Made by a program: the position numbers and the translations under genes. From the NCBI GenBank assembly GCA_001600415.1, contig BCJX01000003.1, forward strand, positions 1,566,268-1,630,267: DNA of 64,000 bases, given 5' to 3'. A model generated the notes under the pieces. The model had not been told where the DNA came from, searched no databases, and saw only the letters and a list, made by a program, of their open reading frames with translations. How positions within the stretch are numbered: position 1 is the first letter of the stretch; each line of letters opens with the position of its first letter. This DNA comes from Pascua guehoae. Its lineage: Eukaryota > Basidiomycota > Tremellomycetes > Trichosporonales > Trichosporonaceae. Of this stretch, positions 11,914-25,400 are shown in pieces.

Positions 11914-12990
11914 TTAGCCGCGCACAAGCATGCCGACCATGCACTCCCTGAGCAGGTGCTCGAGGTTGACCCACGAGTGGGTGAGCACTGGAAGCGTCAG
12001 CTTGAGTCTACCACATTGAACTAGTTGCACTTACTGAAGAGCTTGGTGCCGTCGCGTCCCGCCACACGCATCAGTTCTTCCTCTCCACCGGGATGGAAGC
12101 GGAGGTATGGCGTAATGTTGTACACGACGCCGTTGAATGCCGACCACGCGTCGTCTTTGGAACGGTGCTACCCGTCAGATCCGCACGGGTACCCTCTCCG
12201 TTGCCTTGTGGCCAAAACTCACCTTCTTGAGCTCATCCATGGTGACACGCATGGGGCCCTGGGTACCGCTGAGGTTTGCGCCGCTCTTGGTCAGACGAGC
12301 CCAGTCGAGGGCCGAGCAACCCGGCGCCAACGCGACTTGGCCCCTACCCTTCTTGCGCGTTGGCATCTGGCCGGTCGCGGAGGGCTGGACTGTGGGGTCG
12401 CGGCGTGTGGCGGGGGCTGGCGTTGCAACTGCCAGCTGGCGCGCGGGGACCGGGCCACCTTTAGCCAATGGGGCAGGAGGGGGCGCGAGCCCGCCACCAG
12501 CCTTGATGCCAAAGCTTGGCCGGGTGGTCGTGCTCAGTGGCGGAGCCATGTTCCCCAACGGGATGGGATCGGCAAGGATGGCAATGTTCAGGTCTGAAGG
12601 AGGCGTGGACTCCCGCAGCTGAGGAGACGGAGGGGCAAGAGCGAAACTCGGCGCAGCCGACGTGTCCGGGATGGCGATGGCGGCAACCGGGATGGCGGCA
12701 ACAGGGGTAGTGTCGTCAGAAGCTGGCGACGGCGAGGAACGCGACGAGGCCGATGGCGAGGACACGGACGAGTCTGTCGTTCCGCTCGTCACCACATCCT
12801 CTTCGACGGCGTCGGCATCGGCAGCATCGTCCTGGGCAGTCTTGGCCTTGGTATCCTTGGCATCCTTTTCGGCGTCAGTTGGGGTCGCAGGCGCCGACGA
12901 CCAGCCGGGTATCGACGGCAACGCATTGAAGAGCTGCGAGTTAGAATGAGCGTCACGCGTCACATGCAGCAAGTGGCGTACCCAGGACAT
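11914..12990 (-). CDS. Cytochrome b5 heme-binding domain protein with long low-complexity N-terminus
   Basis: Exons 12982-12990, 12223-12933, 12035-12167, 11914-11987; 308 residues. The C-terminal 90 residues form a cytochrome b5 fold: MTLDELKK-like MRVTMDELKK, AFNGVVYNI, the heme ligand motif FHPGGEEE, then THSWVN with the second histidine. The N-terminal two thirds are Ser/Pro/Ala-rich with an acidic patch and look disordered. In the family, stand-alone b5 domains of this RLF-like class pass electrons in the cytosol or at membranes; no transmembrane anchor is visible, so a soluble protein is inferred. The first intron (12934-12981, 48 nt) is a multiple of three, so an unspliced form would stay in frame with 16 extra residues. 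Confidence 0.85.
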
Positions 12991-13561
12991 GGTATACACG
13001 TCGAATAGATGGAGATGGCAATGGAGACAGAGATGAAAAGAAAAGAGATTGAACGCTCTGAATGTGACAACAAATCTACCTTGTTGATCGGCCGTCGGTG
13101 CTGACCGAGCAAGCGGCGGTCAAACCGCCGAGGCCGAAGCGCGCGTCGCGGAGGCCGCCGCCCAGGCCGCTTCTTCTCAGACCGAGTCACCACACATGAG
13201 AGACAAGGAATGACCCTGGGGCGGTGTGCGGGCCTAGAGTTTGGTTCCGCCCCTGAGGTTGTCTCGGTTTAGCCGTTTGGGGTGTCACGTGAGTGTAGTG
13301 CGATTTCCGTGCCTGAGAGGCGGTAGCCAAGCATGATGCGGTTTGGTTGAGTGGACTGGGACGCGGTTCTGTTGATGGACGCGCTCGCCTCATCGTCGTC
13401 GTCGTTCACTTTTGTCTTCCTCGACTGCATTCTCCATCTTGCTCGACTCTGTTCAATCATTCAAAGCGAGCTGCAGGTTTACTACAGCTGTACGCTTTCA
13501 CGTAGCAGAGCCCCACCCCCTGCCTTGCCTGGCGGCGCGCCACCTCCACCCGTGACCAGCC
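12991..13561. other. Divergent promoter region, cytochrome b5 gene / RAD50
   Basis: 570 bp between divergent starts. A short Ala-rich open stretch at about 13104-13217 on the plus strand, mirrored by an Arg-rich frame on the minus strand, has no splice-consistent link to either gene. Confidence 0.45.
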
Positions 13562-16500
13562 ATGTGAGATACCTTCCTCCACGACCAAACACCAACAAGG
13601 TGACGACATGCTATGCTGACTACCCAAGGGCGTCACTCAACAAGCTGGCTATTCGCGGCATCCGTTCGTTTGACGACAAGCACGTACAGGTCATCGAGTT
13701 CTACTCGCCACTGACTGTTATTGTCGGACACAATGGTAGCGGAAAGACTGTGAGTTGTACACTGCATGGAGCTGTGGCTGACATGCAGACGATCATCGAG
13801 TGTCTCAAGTATGCGACCACGGGTGACCTTCCGCCCAACACCAAGGGTAGTGCCTTTGTGCATGACCCCAAAGTACGTCTGCTCTGTCCTTGCATCAGAG
13901 CTGACATTGCAGATGGCCAACGAGAAGGAGGTCAAGGCACAAGTCAAGCTCCGGTTCTACAACGTCAATCGGCAGCGCATGACGGCCACTCGTAGTCTGC
14001 AGGTCACGGCCAAGAAAGACGGTAGCCTCACTATGAAGACCCTTGAGGGCCTGCTCGCAAAGTCTGATGCCGACGGTGGCGATGGCAAGGTGAGCTACTC
14101 CACTGGTTCATCAGTTCACCACACAGCGGAACGCGATCTCCACAAAGTGCTCCGAGATGGACGAGGAGGTGCCGCTCCTTCTTGGTGTGTCAAAGTCCAT
14201 CCTTGAGAACGTCATCTTCTGTCATCAGGAGGACTCAAACTGGCCGCTGTCTGAACCGTCGGCTCTGAAGAAGAAGTTTGACGACATCTTCGAGGCTACC
14301 AAGTCAGTCCAGTGTGACAGTCGGTGCTCTAATGCCTCAGGTATACCAAGGCTCTCGAGAATATCAAAGCTCTGCGAAAAGAACGAACGTCAGAGCTCAA
14401 GGTTGACCACGAGCGCCTCAAGTTCCTCAAGGCTGACAAGGACAAGGCCGAGAGGGTACGATACGATTAGGCTGACCGAATGTTAACCTCCACAGATGCG
14501 CAAAGATCTCGAGGACATGGTCCGCAAGGAAAATGCCAAGCAGACCGAGTCCGAGAACCACAAGGAAGAATTTGAGAGGCTCCAGCAGCTCAACGTCCAA
14601 CACTACCAGCAAGCCACCGGCTTTCAGCGCATCTTTGAGCGCGTTGATTCTCTCAAGGCCCGTTTAGAAATGCTGGAGGGCAACAAGCAGCGTATGGAAG
14701 ACGGCATGACAGTACTGGACGGTGGGTAGGGGCTACCAAATACTCACTGACAACTGCAGACGATCCGAAGCGCCTTAGTGATCAATATAACAACTTTGAC
14801 AAGCACTTGGCCGACATCCAGTACAAGCTCGATACACAGATGGGGGCGAGGGCAACAGAAAAGCAAGCCCTTAGAGACCTGCAGAGGAACGTTACCAACA
14901 TCGTCAGCGCACTGGGTGGCCTGCTTAACAGCCGTAAAGTGAGGGACGGTCGCTATCGTAGATGTGTTGCTGACGACAAAGATCCACCAAAGCAATGTCA
15001 AGGAGCGTGAAGAAATGGTTGTGGAGCTGGCCAGGCAACACAACTTTTCTGGATACGACTGCCGACCCCTGGACGAGATCAAGATTGGCGACTTTGTTGA
15101 AAAGCTCGTGGAGCTTGTGCGCAAGGCGGAATCCGATCTCAAGCGAGTGCAAACAAGCGGCATGAGGAAGGAACGTGAGCTGCAAGCAGATCTTGATCGT
15201 CTATCGAACGACAAGACAGCTGCAATGGCTACCAAACAGAGCAAGCAGGACCAGGTCGTACGTTGATAGTTTCGTTACGGCATTGTGACTGACTTGTAGA
15301 CCCACCTCACTGCTCGTATTCGCTCCATGGAGGCCAGCTTTGACTCGGTCAGCTCTGTTGACGCCGACATCAGCGTGTTGGAAAACGACGTGGCGGCGGC
15401 GGAATCCCGTCGCAATAACCTGGACGAGGAGATTCAAAACGCGCGCTATGACGAGCAGATGAGGGAACGCGCTGCCTCCATCCGCCAAAAGGAGACGGAC
15501 CGTGACAAGATTAACGCCGAGCTGTCTGTTCTGAATCGTCAGGCGGACACACGCGCCCAGCTTGCAATCAAGCGGTCGGAAATTGAGTCAAAGACTGCAC
15601 AGGTTGACGCCTCGTGAGTCACGTGAACTGCCATGATCGTTCGTTCTGACATCCACCAGCGTTCAGAGTCACTCGTCGCGTTTCAAGGAGCTTGTTGGGT
15701 CTAATATTGACCCTGAGACAATGGAAGAGACCATCACACTGGCGATAGGGTGAGTGGAGCGCGTTTTGGCTCGACAACTGACGTGGTCCAGTCGCAAGGA
15801 CCGCGAGCTTCAGGACGCCGAGTCGGCTGCGGCATCGAGCAACCGCGTTCTATCCCAGCTGCAAACGTCGGTAAACATTGCCAAGCAGAACCTCAAGAAC
15901 AAGAATGAGGAGCTTGCCAGTGGGTTGATACTATGCTTCAACCGATTGGATATTAATCATGGCAGAGTTGGAGCGTACTGTCGCGGAGGCTCTTCAAGAG
16001 AGTGGTCAGACATCGATTGAAGACGCCATCGCCGAAGCCGAGACCGAAGTCAATATCCGCAATGAGTGAGTTTTGTTCACAACAGCATGTGACTGACCCA
16101 CTAGTGAGCTTGCGGACGCACAGAACTCTGTCAAGTTTTATCGCAAGATCCTCGACATGGGCAAGACCAAGAAGAAGTGCCTGGGTTGCGACCGTGCGAT
16201 TCACGCCAACGAAAAGAACCAGTTTGAGGTTTATGTGCGTCTCGAAGGATTTTTCATGGGAGGTGGCTGACAGTCAGATCCAAACACGTATCGACCGTTG
16301 CTCGGCCAACGATCTCAGTGACGTCAAGGACGAGTTAGAGCAGTGGAAGGAGGAGTTGGACAAGCTGCGTGGCCTTCAGCCTTCGGTGTCCATGATCAAC
16401 ACTCTCAAGGACCGCGACATTCCACAACTGCAGTGTCAAATCAAAGAGGAGACCTCCAAGCTGGACAGCACGCAAGAGGAGGTTGAATCTGTGAGTTGAA

Positions 16501-18367
16501 GTCAATGTCAGCCCATTCTGACCTGTCATAGTCCAAGCAGACAGTCCAAAAGGCAAAGTTGGCGGCGCGCGACCTGCAGACTCTGAAGAGCGCTGCAGCG
16601 ATTCTGTCACGCACGATGAGTGAAGTCAAGGACCTCAAAGTCGACATTCAACGCCTGGAGCGCGATCTCAAGTCGACGGGCACACTCAAGACTGTGGATG
16701 ATGTTCAGCGCGAGGTGGACAAAGTCTCCGCCGAAATGTAAGCTGCACATTCTTGGAGACCCAGCTGACACTGTAGCAAGAACCTCCAGCGCGAGCAGCA
16801 GGCCCTTTCGTCTGAAAAGGAGCTCAAGGTCAACACCCTCCGCGGGCTGAGTGACGACATTAGCCGCAAGACGCTCCGTTTGGGTGACCTGCGCGGCAAA
16901 CAGGAGAGGCGCCGGATGGACGAGGCCGCTCTCAAGGAGCATCAAGAAAACTTGGCTACTCTGAAAGACGAGTTGCGCCGCCTTGACCAAGCTGCTGCAG
17001 CTGCAGTCGCTCCATGGCGTGAGAAAAATGACGCTATCGAACGGTATCGTGTGGAGCGGCAGAATGCGGAGAATGCGGCCACCGAGCAGGTGGGAGAGTA
17101 CCGGTCGAGCCTGCACAAAATCGAGGCCAAGCATCGTGCATGCCAATCGTACATTACCGATGGTGTAGAGCGCAAGATTCGCGAAAAGGAGAGCCAGAAG
17201 GACGAGACCAACCGAGAAATCCTTGCGACAGAGGAGAGGTGCGCCGCCATTGAACGCACCATGTCGGCGTTGAACGCCGACGTCTCTGCCGCACAGAATA
17301 CGCGCCGGAACATCAAGCTCAACCTTGACTACAGGAAGGAGATTCTCGAGATTGAGAGAGTTCAAAAGGAGCTGGAAAACATTGATGTTGAAAAGGCTTC
17401 GAGGTCGCGCCGCGAGTTCAACACTGCATACAAGGAGAACATGGAAGAAGAGACGAAGATGCAGAACAAGGTAAGCAGCCTCGTCTTCGGCACTGGCTGA
17501 CAGTTCCTAGTGGCAGCTGTCACGTGGCGTGCTGCTACAGATGACAGAGAACCGCAAGAGGGTCGAGCAGACGCTCAAGACGGACTACAAGGATATCGAC
17601 AAGCACTTCCGGCAGCAGCTTATTAAGACAAAGGTATGTCACGCTTTTGGGGGTGTGCACTGACACCAGACGAGCGAGGTTGCGAACAATGACCTGGACA
17701 AGTACTCCAAGGCACTGGACAAGTGAGCCCTAGTTCTCGTTTGTCCTGACGCGTAGTGCCATTCTCAAGTACCACGCGATTAAGATGGACGAAATCAACG
17801 ACACCATTGGCCACCTTTGGAGCAAGACGTATCAGGGCACGGGTGGGGCACCACGTCCTAGTCATTTGCTAACTCTAACAGACATTGACACGCTCCGCAT
17901 TGTGTCGGATCACGACGAGGCGAGCACGAGTACGCGTAAGACGTACAAATATCGCGTAGTGATGGTGAAGAACGACGTCGAGCTCGACATGCGTGGCCGC
18001 TGCTCGGCAGGTCAGAAGGTTCTGGCGTCGATCATTATCCGCCTCGCACTGGCTGAGAGCTTTGGTCAGGGTTGCGGCGTGCTCGCACTCGATGAGCCGA
18101 CAACCAACCTCGACCAGGAGAACATCAACGCGCTTGCCGAGGCCCTGGCGGAGATTATCCGCGAGCGCCGCCGCCAGGCAAACTTCCAGCTCATCGTAAT
18201 CACCCATGACGAGGGCTTCCTGCAGCGCCTCGCTGCTCACGATGTGGTCGAGCATTACTGGTAAGTCTCAGTGCGGCCGGTATGGGGCTGCCAAGCTGAC
18301 CCGCAGGCGTGTATCGCGTGACGCGTCGCAGAAGAGCTTGCTCGAGCGCCAGCGCGTTGGCGTTTAG
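13562..18367 (+). CDS. RAD50: DNA double-strand-break repair ATPase RAD50
   Basis: 22 exons: 13562-13563, 13629-13749, 13789-13872, 13913-14089, 14127-14302, 14341-14455, 14496-14721, 14760-14938, 14982-15257, 15300-15613, 15660-15749, 15792-15919, 15966-16065, 16105-16234, 16278-16490, 16532-16737, 16777-17470, 17541-17633, 17670-17722, 17757-17842, 17882-18260, 18307-18367. They total 1301 codons. Walker A GHNGSGKT is at residues 34-41, Q-loop [11 protein letters not shown] follows, then long coiled coils around the zinc hook CLGC (688-691), the signature SAGQK and Walker [13 protein letters not shown] near the end. RAD50 with MRE11 and NBS1/XRS2 tethers and processes DNA ends. Length matches the family. 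The start [11 protein letters not shown] needs an intron inside ATG (AT|G) and an AAG acceptor at 13626-13628. Intron 14939-14981 also needs an AAG acceptor. Confidence 0.95.
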
Positions 18368-18538
18368 GGGTATACCCAGCATTGTACAAACAACATGTAT
18401 CATTTGTGCCATATGTGTGGCACGCGAGGGACCTGCCGCCTTCGCGAGTGAGGGGCTGCGTGACTGCTTCCGTACATCCCACTCTACTATACGTTGACAG
18501 CACTAGTGGCGACTCGCGACGACTGCTTGGCCCTCTCA

Positions 18539-19239
18539 CTATGGCCAATCGGACGCCTGGGAGACGATGCGCACCACCTCTTGCAGGCCTTCCCGGTCCG
18601 CCTCGTCAAACGTCCCCAGCACCGTCGAGTCGAGGTCGAGCACGCCTACAGTCTTGTCGCCGAACGTGAGGGGTAGGACAATCTCAGACTTTGTCGACCC
18701 GTCGCAAGCTGAGGTCAGTCAGGTTCAACCTTCATTATCCATTGTTACCGAGGCACGCCATGCTCTCATCCGCTCCTTGCTCAAACTACACAGCATGCTT
18801 TCCCTACCCCGACTCTCTTCCCGTTACCCCCTGTCCACTCACCAATATGGCCCGGATACGCATCGACGTCCTGCACCACCACAACTTGCTCTTTTACAAA
18901 CGCGTCTGCACAAACCCCCTTCCCGGCCACAGCGTTGATGGTCACACAAGCGGGCCGGCCATGGAACGGTCCCAGCACGAGCGGCCCCCGTCCCTCTGGG
19001 CGGAGGTAGAACCCGCACCAGTTGACGACGGGCACGTCGCCCTCGCCCTCGACGACGTTGTGCCCATACAGCTCGCTGCCGGCGTAGGCGTGGTACAGGA
19101 GCGAGGACGCCTGGGCGAGGTTGGACACCCACCACCGGTGTCCCTCGAGGAGCGCCGCGAGCTGTTCGTGGACGTGCGCGTAGAAGGCCGGCTTTGTGTC
19201 CAGACCCGGTGGGATGAGGGAGGAGTCGGCGTGGGGCAT
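18539..19239 (-). CDS. GAF-domain free methionine-(R)-sulfoxide reductase
   Basis: Two exons, 18843-19239 and 18539-18708; 188 residues, the usual length. The GAF fold is recognisable by NWCGFYL, LGPFHGRPAC, GKGVCADAF and YPGHIACDG. The last two contain the cysteines that act as catalytic and resolving residues in the yeast and bacterial enzymes. Family role: reduces free L-methionine-R-sulfoxide, with thioredoxin as the usual reductant, in the cytosol. The junction is supported because G|CT restores HIACDG. The gene is convergent with RAD50, 171 bp between stops, and divergent from FCF2. Confidence 0.93.
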
Positions 19240-20019
19240 TGTGGGACAAGTGGGTAGGAAGGCGTAAGAGTGCAAGTGGTCGCAAGGGGGTAAATGGTCA
19301 GCTAACAGGTGCGCAATGAGTTGGAGGTAGCATGTAAATAAGTCGAGTAGTGGACGTGGTGGGCAGCACGTCAGATGTCGATGTCGTGCATCCTTAGAGC
19401 TTCCTGGCTTAGCGCCACGCTCAGGACATGCATGCATGCAGGACATTGCCGTCCCCACCCGCCGGCTGCAAAACAAAGAAAAAACACGGCTGTGCGGAGA
19501 TGGAAGCCATGTCCGCCGCCACCAGGATTTTTGCGTGAAGGAATAATGCAATGCATCATGGCACGGTCAGGCACCGAACCCAGGCGACCAGACGACCAGG
19601 CCGCGAGGGGCGCATGGACACACTCTCTGTACGGTATGGATTGGATTGACAGACAGTCAGTCAGTGTCAGCCGTCGACCGCCCTTCTCTCTCCACTCATC
19701 CCCCCCTCACCCACCCCCGACCCATCCCACTCTCGACCTCTTTCCCAACTACACCCCCTCGTCGCTCTCGCTCTCTCTCTCTCTCTCTCTTCCAGACCGT
19801 TCGTCGGTCTTGGCCCATCAGGTCTTGCACAGACGCTCGTCGCTCGTCGCCCGCCGCTCGGCGTGACCTTCTTGGTTCCTTCTCTTGTCCTTTGGGTTCC
19901 CTCCTCTCACCGCACCGCATCTCCCCATCTCTCTTTCTCTCTCACTCTCTCCCATCTCCCAGCCGCCCTCCTTCTCCCATACCCACCATCCCACTGGGTC
20001 TCGCTCAACTCCCATCGCC
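19240..20019. promoter_or_regulatory. Divergent promoter region with long pyrimidine tract
   Basis: 780 bp between the reductase and FCF2 starts. From about 19680 to 20010 the plus strand is strongly C/T-rich, with a pure CT dinucleotide run near 19767-19791. Such tracts are common in 5' leaders and promoters of fungal genes; a role here is inferred. Confidence 0.5.
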
Positions 20020-21503
20020 ATGCCCACACCACGCTCCTCCCTCTCGACGCCCCGTCGTGCGACCCGCGCGACGTCTGCTGCCTCCAGTCCCCTGGTGGCA
20101 AGCCTGACCCCGGCGCACCATCACGAGAGCGCCGACCACCTCGCGGCCCGCGAGGCGGAGAAGCTCGTAGGTGACCTCCTCTCACCACGCGCTCGGCGGC
20201 ATGCGGCCCTCACGCGGAAACGCGAGGAGTCACTCGACCCAAGGGATGGTGGCGACGGCTCGAGCGGTGATGAGCGTGATGCGGCTGCCACGGGTGAGAA
20301 CGAGAAAGAGGACGATGACGACGATGACGGGTCAGAGTCGGCGAGCTCGGCCTCGGACTCGGACTCTGCCTCTGACTCTGACTCTGGTTCTGATTCGGAA
20401 TCAGACGACGACTCGGATCCGGATACGAGCGACGACGAGGCCGAGCTCGAGCGCCAGCTCGCTGCTGCCCGCGCGGCGGCATCAGCATCTGTATCGACCA
20501 CGACCTCTGGATCTAAAAAGGCACCCACCACCGCGCTCGGCGAGGACCACTCGGGCGAGCTGCGCTTCGAGGCAGAGTCAAAAGACGCGTACGTCCAACT
20601 GGGTTCTTCTCTCATTGCCCCGCGTTCCTGGCCCTATGCTGACGGAGAAATCCAGTCCAATCCCAGACCTCGCCGTGCCGTCGCTCCCACCACGACTGCT
20701 CTCGCTCGCCGAGGACGGTACCGCACAAGCTGGCGAGACCGAGGCCGGACCGTCGCGCCCGCGCCAGAACGGGGCACCCGAGCTCGACCGGGCCGCCTAC
20801 GAGCGGCCCCTGAGCAAGCGCGAGAAGGCAGCGGTGAGTGGCGAGCCACAGTTCCCATATCCCAGTTTTGCCCGAGAACCCAGATTGCGCAGACCTGCGT
20901 TCTGGAGGGGAAGACACCACCTATTCCATCGCGCCGACGCTGACTGCCCCAAGCAACCGAAGAAGGCGAGCGCATCGGAAGCGTGGGCGACGATCCCGGC
21001 AGGCCGGCCAGATGACCTGCCTCAGATGCAGCGCGACTACCAGGCACTCGCGCTCGCCAACACTCTGGATCCCAAGCGGTTCATGAAGGGCAGTGCAAAG
21101 GTCACAAAGGTCCCCGAGCGCTTTACGGTGAGTTACTTTGGTGCCAGCCCACACTGGTCCACGCTGTTCCTGCCTTACGATGCAACCTTGTCTCCAAAGG
21201 TGTCGTGTGGCCACACGTACCTGCGCAGCTCATTGCGTCGCATGATGCCCACGGCCTTTGTGGTATTTGTCCTTGTGTTTCTGACTGACACCGTCGCAGA
21301 TCGGTACCGTTGTCGACGCCCCACGCCACCTGCAGGACACAACAGTGCGCAAGGAGCACAAGTATCGCGCGGGTGAGATTGTCGCCAGCCTTGTCCAAGA
21401 CACGGACGCGAAATCGTACGCGAAACGCAAGTACGAGGAGCTCCAGGGCAAGCGGATGCACAACGGCCGTGGGAAGGGCTGGCAGAAGCGGGCAAAATGG
21501 TAG
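20020..21503 (+). CDS. FCF2: Fcf2-domain pre-rRNA processing factor
   Basis: Exons 20020-20588, 20656-20833, 20954-21127, 21300-21503; 374 residues. The C-terminal Fcf2 domain is clear: QRDYQALALANTLDPKRF, KVPERF and IGTVVDAP, ending in a basic NGRGKGWQKRAKW. The N-terminal half is disordered with a Ser/Asp-rich acidic tract around residues 85-150. In yeast Fcf2 works in the nucleolus in early cleavages of the 35S pre-rRNA for the small subunit. Intron 2 needs an AAG acceptor at 20951-20953 to keep frame; the AAG at 20963 is an alternative, so the exact junction is uncertain. Long N-terminal acidic segments also occur in animal TdT-interacting homologs. Confidence 0.9.
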
Positions 21504-22408
21504 CCCCACCGTATCGACCCTTTGTGGTCGTGCGCCGAGGGGAGGCTACGCGGCTGTGGCTGTGGCTTGCAGCCAGCCGGGTGTCGGGACAATGGGACAG
21601 GGGCATGTGGCGGCGGTGAGTCACGGCTTTGGGCACATCGAATCGCCATTGTGCGATTGGCGAGCACCAACACTGTTCCACACGGGATCGTCGCTGACGA
21701 CTGCAGTTTTTACTAGATAGATCCATCGTGCGTCGATACGCACCGAATGGTCGCCGCGAGGGTACTGACGCTTCACAGATTGCATTGCATAGACACGAAA
21801 CGAAAAGGGCTGGTTTGCGAGGTCAGGCCGTAGATGTTGTTCATAGCGTCAGAGTGCTGGTCAGCAAAGGCACAACAAGGCCCAGCGTGGATCGGCCACG
21901 AGGGTCCCACGTGGTGGACAGTTGGCGAGTGGGCTGCAAAGTGCCACAGTCCGGGATTTCGGGATTTGTGACGAATTCGAGTCGACCCTGGGGCGTGATG
22001 GGTGTGAAAATTTTGTCCCTGTGCATTGGCGAGCAAGGAGAGACGCATGCCTCGGCCGAGAGGCGGGGATAGGGCACCAGAGCAGAGCAGAGACTGGAGT
22101 GGTTTGAATTTCGGGGGTGGGTGGCCAATTTTGTCGAGCCAATGACCAATCGGTACCAGAGGACCAGACCAACTGTACGCACTGCACCAAACACTTGGCC
22201 AAACCCCACCCCACCCCATCACAAGCGAGTCGCACTGTCGCCCAGCATCTTTGGGGCCACCGCTTTTCCACCGTCGTGCCACCAAACCGGCTCCAACCAC
22301 AGCATCCGGACGGGCCGCCAGAAACGTCGAGCCCGCTCCAAACGTCGACGCCGAGACCGCTTCACTGCGGCCTCACCATCAACAAGGTAGTGCATGACGA
22401 CCTCTAGG
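21504..22408. other. Intergenic region FCF2 to EPL1
   Basis: About 900 bp between tandem plus-strand genes. Open frames on both strands are unconvincing, and no repeats or RNA genes were seen. An in-frame ATG at 22394 could extend EPL1 by five residues. Confidence 0.4.
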
Positions 22409-25400
22409 ATGGTGGCCTCGTCCAGGCGTGCAGGACGGGTCACCAACAAGACAAAACTCCTCGTCTACAGGGGATCGGACAAGGTCGACCTGAGCGCGGC
22501 CGAGACGGTTGTGTGGAACAACGACTCTGCTTCCGACTCGGCCTCGAAACACAGCCACGTCTCCGCAACGGGTGTCGAGAACGCTGAACTTCATGTGAGT
22601 AGTCGTGATCCCCTCATGCATGCCCGTCTCCTCCATGCACTTTCGGCATCGACATGCATAGTGTCGTTGCCACCCAAACGGCCGTCAAAGCCAGCGGCGA
22701 CTGCGTGGGAACCAGCCCGCCTGGCTGGGGGTGGGCGAAGGGGCTGTGCACCCGTTGGTCAGCCGACCCCTTGCCCGTCTTCCCCCGATCCACACCCACC
22801 CACGCACACAACAACGCCGTCGTTCTCCACATACCCCGCACCACCACCACCACCACCATCTCGATGCATGCACACTCTACTCGTGCTCGTCTGCATCCTT
22901 GCTCTCCCACAACTTTGCCATGCATTCACAGCGCGCACGCTGTTTTCCTCTCTGTCCCCAGCCCCCCCCCCCCCCCCCCCCCCAATGCACATTAGGAGAG
23001 CCCTCGCTCTCCCGCCTTCCCTCGCCTTCCACGTCTGCATGGTTCACCTTCCCAATCCGGCAATATCCGAGTGTGGCGAATCAACCCATTTACTAACCAC
23101 TTCTACAGGAGCACCATCTCCAGGCCGCTCTCTCGTCAGCATCGCTTCTGCACTCGCGCGATGCGACCAAGCCCTCGAGCCCGACTGGCCAGTCGCGGGC
23201 GGGATCCACAAAGCCCGAGTCGGCAGCATCAGCACCATCGGCTGCCCAGGCGCCGGCCGTGCTAAACTACCACATTCCCACACCCGATGCGACTGGTCTT
23301 GTTGACAATCTCAACTATACAAAGCTGTACCACCAACACAAGTGGGTGCAGCCCGTCAACTATATTCGCTTCAGCGACACGGTCGAGGAGAGCTGCGGCG
23401 GCGCTGGCGGCCTCGGGTACTGTCTCGACGACGATGATTCGACATGGCTCACAAGCTTTAACACCAAGGCCGAGGGCGGTAGTGGTGAGAGTGGCAACGG
23501 CTCGGCCGCTGCTCCTAGCCCCATTGTCAATGGGCGCGCCGAGCGCCGGACAAAGGGCAAGGAGAAGGAAAAGGCAGAGACGCCTGCTCCGCTCTTCATC
23601 TCCGAGGACACGTTCGAGTACATTATGGGTGCACTCGAAAAGTATGCCGAGGATACCGTGCCCATGCTCCACACCAACCTCGCCCTGATGCCCACCTTTT
23701 CCCAAGTAGAACACCTATTCTCCTCCCCACTGGCCGCGTCGTTTTACCCAAACAACGAGGTGCCAAAGGACCTTCCCGAGTCGCGTGTGCTTGTCCGCAT
23801 GGCTCGGTCCGTCTTCCCCCACTGGAAGACTCGGCGCGAGAAGCGCCAGGGCAAGTCGATCATGCCCATGCTTAATGTGAGCCGCCGCGTCAACCGTCCA
23901 GGTATTATGACAGTGTCTGACCATTCACAGTATGACGAGACAAACGACGGCGACCCGTACGTTTGTTTCCGTCGGCGAGACGTCCGCGCGGCGCGCAAGA
24001 CACGCCGCACCGACAACTTTTCCGTCGAGCAGATGCAAAAGCTCCAGTACGAGCTTCGGCGCGCGTACGACCTGTCGCAATTGGTCCTCCGACGAGAAAA
24101 GGAGAAGAAGCAGTTGTACCAGGCCGAAAAGGAGGTGTGGGAGGCAAAGTGGAAGCTGTTCGAGACCAAGCGACGCTGGCCCCAACTCGGCATTTCGCGC
24201 GAGGAGGAAGAGATCATTACCGGCCGCCAGTCGGGCTCGGCAGCGGCCGCGGCCGCTGTTGCTGTCATGAGCGGTGCCATGTCCACTGCCTCCATTTCCG
24301 GCGCGTCGTCGAACAATGCCCAGCGCAACCGCACAAAGACGGTCGACAAGGAAAAGGAGGAACGAGACCGGCGCGACCGTGCCGTCGAGGCCTCGCGCCA
24401 GGTCGAGCGTCTCACGTCTGCAAATGGCAAGTCGATGGCGCCGGATGCCATCCGCGAACGATTGCAGGCCCTCCACGCCCGTCTCGACGACGAGCTCGAG
24501 CGCCGCAAGGTCGCCGACGCCCACTGGGATGACTACACGGACAATTCGTTCCAGCCACTCCCCCAGCCACACGGTGGTGCAAACTTCCGCCGTATCAACG
24601 ACCTCGTCCCCTCTGCCCGTCACAATGCCTCTGCCGACGACGAATTCGACCAGCACGACGTCCGTACCATCCAGCCCGCGGCATTCCGCTTGCGGCGCGG
24701 CCGTGGAGGTCGTATTGTTCTCGACCGCCGGCTTCCGCTTCGCGCGTCTAGGCGCGGTGCCATGCCGTCTCCCGACGACCGCAGACTGCAAGATCCCAAG
24801 GAGTTTAACAAGTCGTACCGGGACTGGCTCTTCCCCGACATGGTCGATGGCCGGCGGTCACGCCGTCGTCCTCGGTCCATTGATGATGTAGACGGCCGCG
24901 ACAGCGCCGACGAGCTCGACGACATGTCGAGCCCAAAGCGCCAACGGCTGAACGAGGTGATGCGGTACGACGCCTCTCGTGGCGGTTCGCTCGGTGTGGG
25001 AATGGGTGTGTCGGCCGAAAACGACGGGCGCCTCGTCATCGACGACTATGACAACAAGTACATTCGCTACCGCGTGGGCCTCCTCGAGGACGAGGATCTC
25101 GCCAAGTTGCGTCCCGACTTGACCCTCCTGCAGCAGGCGTGCATCGACCTCGACGCACCGACCGAGATGCCTCCTCTGCCAAAGGTCAACAAGCCGCCGC
25201 CCACCAACCCCCAGGTGGCCATGTACCACTCGCAGATGATCCACCAGCAGCACATTGAACAGCTGCAGCGCTTCCAGATGCTCCAGCAACAGCAGCAGAT
25301 TGAGCACGCCCGGATCCAGCAGCAGCAGCAGGCCGCCATTGCCCAGGCGCAGGCTCAGCAGCAGCAGCAACAGCAGCAGCAGCAACAGGCGCAGCTCAAC

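Noticed and set aside
13104..13217. Ala/Glu-rich plus-strand stretch (AEAEARVAEAAAQAA)
   Set aside because: Looks coding-like, but has no ATG, no linked exon and ends before RAD50; probably compositional.
23744..24791. 250-290-residue minus-strand frames
   Set aside because: Antisense to the EPL1 EPcA region, which is strongly conserved on the plus strand.
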